DNA of 33,197 nucleotides from a virus. Within the stretch, counting starts at the first letter, position 1, and every line of letters begins with the position of its first letter. The translations under genes were made by a program, and so were the position numbers. Below the pieces are notes generated by a model. That model was given only the letters and a program-made list of their open reading frames with translations. It did not search any database and had not been told where the DNA came from. Of the stretch, positions 30,508 to 33,197 are shown in pieces. Where the stretch lies: the IMG/VR virus record IMGVR_UViG_3300030430_003038, positions 1 through 33,197 of that record, one strand, 5' to 3'.

Positions 30508-30670
30508 TTTGGTGCGTATAGTCGGATATCCCGGATACTTCACAAATAATATGGTTGGACTGGTAACGGCTATTATACCTTTGAAGCATGGAAACCAAGT
30601 GCAGTTTCTATTACAAGGTAAATATATTATAATGCACGAGTCAGACTTGGAGGTGTTACGTGAAGTTTGA
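30494..30670 (+). CDS. Small GDLV-type beta-barrel protein, 58 residues
   Basis: ATG 30494 puts MKVGDLVRIVGYPGYF at the N-terminus, the cleanest form of the group; a TTG at 30473 would add seven residues. Strands NMVGLVTAIIPL and VQFLLQGKYIIM and a closing ESDLEVL follow, as in an SH3/KOW barrel. It lies inside the end of the preceding gene, so translation is coupled. The next family member overlaps its end by 11 bases. Confidence 0.6.
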   Translation: MKVGDLVRIVGYPGYFTNNMVGLVTAIIPLKHGNQVQFLLQGKYIIMHESDLEVLREV

Positions 30671-30905
30671 TATAGGAGATCTTGTATCTTACAATAACAT
30701 AGCACCGGAACAACAATTAGGTAGTTTCTTTCTAGGTTCAAAACCCCACATTGTTGATAACGGTATAGGAGTTGTGTTAGAACAACAAGGAAGCATGCAG
30801 TCATACGACGGCAGATACAAAGTCCACTGGCCCAAGTTGGGTGTTACAAAGTGGCACGAATCTTACGAATTAAAAAAGGAGAAAACAAATGAAAGTGAAG
30901 ATTAA
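30660..30905 (+). CDS. GDLV-type beta-barrel protein, 81 residues
   Basis: GTG start at 30660 with GGAGG seven bases upstream. It begins MKFDIGDLVSYNNI, then GIGVVLEQQG, YKVHWPKLGVTKW and a charged, Lys/Glu-rich end. Adjacent and overlapping family members at 30494 and 30660 look like a tandem duplication that has diverged strongly. It overlaps the dUTPase gene by 17 bases; AAAAGGAG in its tail is that gene's ribosome site. Confidence 0.6.
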   Translation: MKFDIGDLVSYNNIAPEQQLGSFFLGSKPHIVDNGIGVVLEQQGSMQSYDGRYKVHWPKLGVTKWHESYELKKEKTNESED

Positions 30906-31305
30906 AAAGCTTAGCCCTGATGCTAAGGTACCAAGATATGCAAAGCCCGGCGATGCTTGTATGGATCTCTATGCTGTAAGTCACACAATAGACCAATATG
31001 GCAATCAAGTATATGACACGCAGATAGCTATGGAGATTCCTAAAGGATATGTTGGTCTTATTTTTCCAAGATCATCCGTATCCAAAACGGGCTTGTCTCT
31101 TAGAAACTCAGTTGGAGTCATCGACTCTGGATACAGAGGTCCGATAATGCTAAAGTTCAGTGGTGAAGCTGGGAGCTACTTGGCCGGAGACAGAGTAGGA
31201 CAAATAATGATCCTACCTTACCCAGAGATAGAATATGTCGAGGTTAATCAATTGTCAGATTCGGAACGAGGCTCTGGTGGTTTCGGATCAACAGGAACTA
31301 ATTAA
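30889..31305 (+). CDS. dut: Trimeric dUTPase
   Basis: It hydrolyses dUTP to dUMP and pyrophosphate, feeding ThyX and keeping uracil out of DNA. The five family motifs are present: AKPGDACMDLYA, FPRSSVSKTGLSL near 65, the NSVGVIDSGYRGPI stretch with the catalytic Asp near 84, GDRVGQIMIL near 104, and the C-terminal P-loop-like RGSGGFGSTG. At 138 residues it is typical. AGGAG precedes the ATG. It ends three bases before the RHH-like gene. Confidence 0.95.
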   Translation: MKVKIKKLSPDAKVPRYAKPGDACMDLYAVSHTIDQYGNQVYDTQIAMEIPKGYVGLIFPRSSVSKTGLSLRNSVGVIDSGYRGPIMLKFSGEAGSYLAGDRVGQIMILPYPEIEYVEVNQLSDSERGSGGFGSTGTN

Positions 31306-31308
31306 ATT

Positions 31309-31632
31309 ATGTCTGAGTCAATTAAGAAAAAGGTTCAATTTGTCGACACTGACGTAAGACATGCTCAGTTAAAAATTAAGCTAGAAAGAGAGTCAATCTC
31401 ACAAGCTGAGTTCTTCAGAGCATGTCTTACGGGCATGATCGATGAAGATCCTGATTTTTTAAGATACGTCAGAAAATACAAAGACAATAAAAACATAGGT
31501 AGAAAAAGAGACGCCAAGATATTAAACAAAGAGGATAAAGCCAGCGATGATCTTATGCAAAGGTTCGGAATCAAAGACACAGAATTAGATAATATTTTCG
31601 ATTTAATTGCAGAAGAACATCCAGATTTATAA
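31309..31632 (+). CDS. Ribbon-helix-helix-like protein (tentative), 107 residues
   Basis: Residues 12-40, reading VDTDVRHAQLKIKLERESIS followed by QAEFFRACLTGMI, fit a strand then two helices as in MetJ/Arc DNA-binding proteins. A charged, Lys-rich middle and an acidic helical end follow. It may repress phage genes through sites such as the palindromes in the promoter spacers; that link is speculation. No clear ribosome site lies before the ATG, so coupling with the dUTPase gene is likely. Confidence 0.5.
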   Translation: MSESIKKKVQFVDTDVRHAQLKIKLERESISQAEFFRACLTGMIDEDPDFLRYVRKYKDNKNIGRKRDAKILNKEDKASDDLMQRFGIKDTELDNIFDLIAEEHPDL

Positions 31633-31641
31633 ACTTTTTAC

Positions 31642-31670
31642 TTTCTTGGTTCTATTTATTGTGTTATAAC
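31642..31670 (+). promoter_or_regulatory. Weak promoter candidate before the scaffold-like gene
   Basis: TATAAC at 31665-31670 preceded by TGT matches the set's extended -10, but the -35 (TTTCTT, 17 bp upstream) is poor. It may be activated or used late. GGAG and the start codon follow. Confidence 0.4.
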
Positions 31671-31689
31671 ATTTTAAGGAGATTATATA

Positions 31690-32310
31690 ATGTCTAAAAA
31701 ACTTTTATCAGAGGCTCAAATTCGCCGCTTCCAAAGCCTCGCTAGTATCACACCTCTTCAGGAGATGTACAACGAAGAAGAGCACAACGAAATGATGCAC
31801 AAGGAAAAAATGCACAATGAGATGGGTCACAACGAAATGATGCAAAGCAAAATGGAAGGTGAATACAACGAAGGTGAATACAACGAAGGTGAATACAAAG
31901 AGGAGATGCACGAGCAGGAAGAAGATCCAATGGCTGATGAAGAAGGTATGGATGATGCTGGTGACTCTGATGTAGAACTTGACGAAGAATTGGTAGAGAG
32001 ATTTATGGATGCTGCTAAGGCCGTACAAGAAATGGCTGATGCTCTTGGTGGAGCAGCTGGTGGCGATATGGATATGGGTGACGAGGAACCTATGGATGAC
32101 ATGGGTGGTGACGAACCAGAAGCAGCAGCTGAACCCGAAGGAGAAGAAGGGGGTGAAGGTGAAGAAGAACTTTTAGAACTCGCTCTTGAAGGTATCCAGT
32201 ACCAAGCATCACAAAAGGAAATTGTTGACGAGGTTGCTAAGCGAGTTGCAAGACGAATCATGGAAGCTAAAAAAGCACATGCCAAGATGAATAAAGCATT
32301 GGGGAAGTAA
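31690..32310 (+). CDS. Acidic scaffold/prohead-core-like protein with His/Met-rich repeats
   Basis: The 206-residue protein begins MSKKLLSEAQ, where L6-S-E8 before Ala9 matches the prohead-protease rule. Residues 28-78 hold degenerate repeats of HNEM and EYNEG, giving a Met/His-rich then acidic stretch. A very acidic middle rich in Glu, Asp, Gly and Ala follows, with AELVERFMDAAKAVQEM-type helices, and a basic C-terminal helix VDEVAKRVARRIMEAKKAHAKM. This acidic layout with a basic helix at the end recalls T4 scaffold and core proteins (gp22, gp67, gp68) rather than an enzyme. GGAG precedes the ATG. It ends one base before the next gene. Confidence 0.55.
   Translation: MSKKLLSEAQIRRFQSLASITPLQEMYNEEEHNEMMHKEKMHNEMGHNEMMQSKMEGEYNEGEYNEGEYKEEMHEQEEDPMADEEGMDDAGDSDVELDEELVERFMDAAKAVQEMADALGGAAGGDMDMGDEEPMDDMGGDEPEAAAEPEGEEGGEGEEELLELALEGIQYQASQKEIVDEVAKRVARRIMEAKKAHAKMNKALGK
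31861..31905 (+). repeat. Three 15-bp in-frame repeats
   Basis: The unit GAATACAACGAAGGT appears twice exactly (31861-31875 and 31876-31890) and once diverged (31891-31905), coding EYNEG, EYNEG and EYKEE. The length of this tract may vary among relatives by slippage. Confidence 0.85.
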
Positions 32311-32311
32311 A

Positions 32312-32635
32312 ATGAAACTTACTAGAGAATCCTTAATTAGAATTATCAAGGAAGAAATGGATTCAATGCCCGGACCCAGAGGTGTATATGCATCAGAGCA
32401 AAGTTTTTCCAGCGCGCCTCAAGCAGATCTTCCTAGACAGGATTTAGATGCTATAGCCGGACAGGCCATACAGCTTATGAAAGATGGTGAAGGTTTTGGT
32501 CGAGCTCTCCAAATGGCAGTTTACAACAAGACAGGAAGAGAAGATCAGCCAACCGAAAACGCTGTTGCAAATCATATAGCAGAGATGTATGATGGAAGTA
32601 TCATGAACTTTTTCATGGCCATGAGAAATAACTAA
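32312..32635 (+). CDS. Candidate capsid-associated protein, 107 residues
   Basis: It begins MKLTRESLIRIIKEEMDS, an amphipathic helix with I12-K-E14 and then Glu15, close to the prohead-protease rule though Glu at the position after the cut is unusual. The rest has a proline-rich segment, then helices rich in Met and Ala (AIQLMKDGEGFGRALQMAVY, IMNFFMAMRNN). No ribosome site other than the preceding gene's end is evident, so the two are coupled. It probably joins the same particle or assembly step as the scaffold-like protein; that is inference. Confidence 0.5.
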   Translation: MKLTRESLIRIIKEEMDSMPGPRGVYASEQSFSSAPQADLPRQDLDAIAGQAIQLMKDGEGFGRALQMAVYNKTGREDQPTENAVANHIAEMYDGSIMNFFMAMRNN

Positions 32636-32645
32636 GATTATAATC

Positions 32646-32674
32646 TTGACAAAACTCAAATTTTATGATATAAT
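32646..32674 (+). promoter_or_regulatory. Strong promoter before a 5' hairpin
   Basis: TTGACA at 32646-32651, 17-bp spacer, TATAAT at 32669-32674 preceded by TGA rather than TGT. The predicted transcript starts near 32681, right at the hairpin of 32682-32700. Confidence 0.85.
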
Positions 32675-32681
32675 GGAGGAT

Positions 32682-32711
32682 GGGCGGCTATAGTCCGTCC
32701 TTTATTTTTTT
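32682..32711 (+). terminator. Terminator-like hairpin at the very start of a transcript
   Basis: GGGCGG (32682-32687) pairs with CCGTCC (32695-32700) with one G-U; the loop is CTATAGT. TTTATTTTTTT follows, then the GGAGG ribosome site. It may be an attenuator or a 5' hairpin that stabilises the mRNA. No peptide is encoded between promoter and hairpin. Confidence 0.65.
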
Positions 32712-32720
32712 GGAGGTAAT

Positions 32721-33101
32721 TTGACATTTTTATTATACATTTGCATTTTTGCAATCGGCTGGTTTAGCCACACACTATTCATCTATATGTTCAACTTAGG
32801 GTCTTCAGTCCTGCTCTTGAAAAGGGTATTGGCTGAGACTCTTTTGTTTATAGCCAACTTGGTTCAGGACATATACGAACTACAAGAACTTAAGCGATAT
32901 GAACTTGAGAAGGCTGGAAAGTCGGAAAAGCAAATAGAGCTTCAGAAAAGAATAGATGACAAAGAGATCAACATATTCAAGAGAAAGATTGTAAAGACAA
33001 TCAAAACAAACTTCCCATCATCATTTTCTCATTTAATAAACTTTGATGATTGGGACACACTATTAAAAAGCATTGAACAACACGTCAAAAAAGGAGGCTA
33101 A
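32721..33101 (+). CDS. Membrane-anchored helical protein, 126 residues
   Basis: The start is TTG at 32721 with GGAGG four bases upstream; by chance its first two codons read TTGACA. Residues 2-32 are strongly hydrophobic with aromatic residues, giving one or two membrane helices. Residues 55-95 are a charged, coiled-coil-like helix rich in Lys and Glu. The C-terminal part (residues 100-126) is mixed. No domain is recognised. The next gene starts one base after the stop. Confidence 0.6.
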   Translation: MTFLLYICIFAIGWFSHTLFIYMFNLGSSVLLLKRVLAETLLFIANLVQDIYELQELKRYELEKAGKSEKQIELQKRIDDKEINIFKRKIVKTIKTNFPSSFSHLINFDDWDTLLKSIEQHVKKGG

Positions 33102-33197
33102 ATGTTTACTGTACTAGATAAAAAAAAGGCAAAGCCTGTGCCTATCAAAGAGGCCCAAGAAGAGGCCCAAGATCAGGCCCAAGAGCAAGTGTCTGAT
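33102..33197 (+). CDS. Start of an unrecognised gene, cut by the window end
   Basis: ATG 33102 has GGAGG six bases upstream. The 32 visible codons give MFTVLDKKKAKPVP and then a Glu/Gln/Ala-rich repeat. Three 12-bp units beginning GAGGCCCAAGA (33150-33161, 33162-33173, 33174-33185) encode EAQE, EAQD and QAQE. The rest lies outside the window. Confidence 0.55.
   Translation, partial: MFTVLDKKKAKPVPIKEAQEEAQDQAQEQVSD

Noticed and set aside
31827-32285. A long reverse-strand frame, rich in Ser and Pro
   Set aside because: It mirrors the Glu/Asp/Ala-rich forward gene at 31690; low-complexity acidic codons give Ser-rich reverse frames. No ribosome site.
1-33197. tRNA genes and CRISPR arrays
   Set aside because: I saw no cloverleaf with a TTCGAAT-type T-loop outside coding sequence and no regularly spaced repeats; the only short repeats are in-frame within genes.

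Overview
This is one arm of a large tailed double-stranded DNA phage (Caudoviricetes). Every gene I can support is on the + strand, tightly packed, with stop/start overlaps such as ATGA, TAATG and TTGA. The replication set is T4-like: UvsX recombinase, a gp32-type single-stranded DNA-binding protein, a DnaB/gp41 helicase and a 5'-3' exonuclease. The small-protein repertoire suggests an aquatic, probably marine, phage; that is inference. At least thirteen promoters follow one pattern, TTGACA, 16-17 bp, then TGT plus TATAAT or a near match. This is an extended -10 sigma-70 promoter, so early transcription probably uses host RNA polymerase. Four proteins have Cys at residue 9-11 after a very short hydrophobic start, three of them without the usual positive charges. 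The host cannot be named from this window.

Layout. 1-660: end of a possible structural gene, an AT-rich stretch and an orphan reading frame. 661-9622: compact family A DNA polymerase, tubulin/FtsZ-like protein, two small membrane proteins, an SH3-like small protein, gp32-like SSB, a small lipoprotein, a membrane fatty acid hydroxylase-like enzyme, UvsX, UV-damage endonuclease, 5'-3' exonuclease and helicase. 9626-13491: class II (B12-dependent) ribonucleotide reductase, a short coiled-coil protein, a GroES-like protein, one candidate capsid-targeted protein and ThyX. 13484-17277: two more candidate capsid-targeted proteins, small proteins, and a Rossmann-like/nucleotidyltransferase-like pair. 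17288-23952: J-domain protein, lipoproteins, several small GDLV-type barrel proteins, two cysteine-rich mini-proteins, D12-class adenine methyltransferase, adenosine deaminase, DUF4385 protein and VOC protein. 24001-26407: GHKL ATPase followed by an HNH-type nuclease. 26473-30234: complete DNA polymerase III alpha subunit. 30262-33197: GDLV proteins, dUTPase, RHH-like protein, scaffold/core-like acidic protein and membrane protein.

How the genes work together. The window combines genome replication (DnaE, PolA, helicase, SSB, recombinase, exonuclease), deoxynucleotide supply (class II RNR, ThyX, dUTPase, adenosine deaminase), repair (UV endonuclease) and DNA modification (methyltransferase), with small accessory genes between. 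No primase, sliding clamp, clamp loader, terminase, capsid, portal or tail gene is recognisable here.

Most interesting signals: candidate RNA pseudoknots around the gp32 gene; two perfect hairpins with a promoter -35 box at their apex; five proteins with T4-type prohead-protease sites near the N-terminus; a family A polymerase beside a family C replicase; a divergent tubulin-like protein; a GHKL ATPase/HNH pair; and a candidate short structured RNA at 11720-11794.
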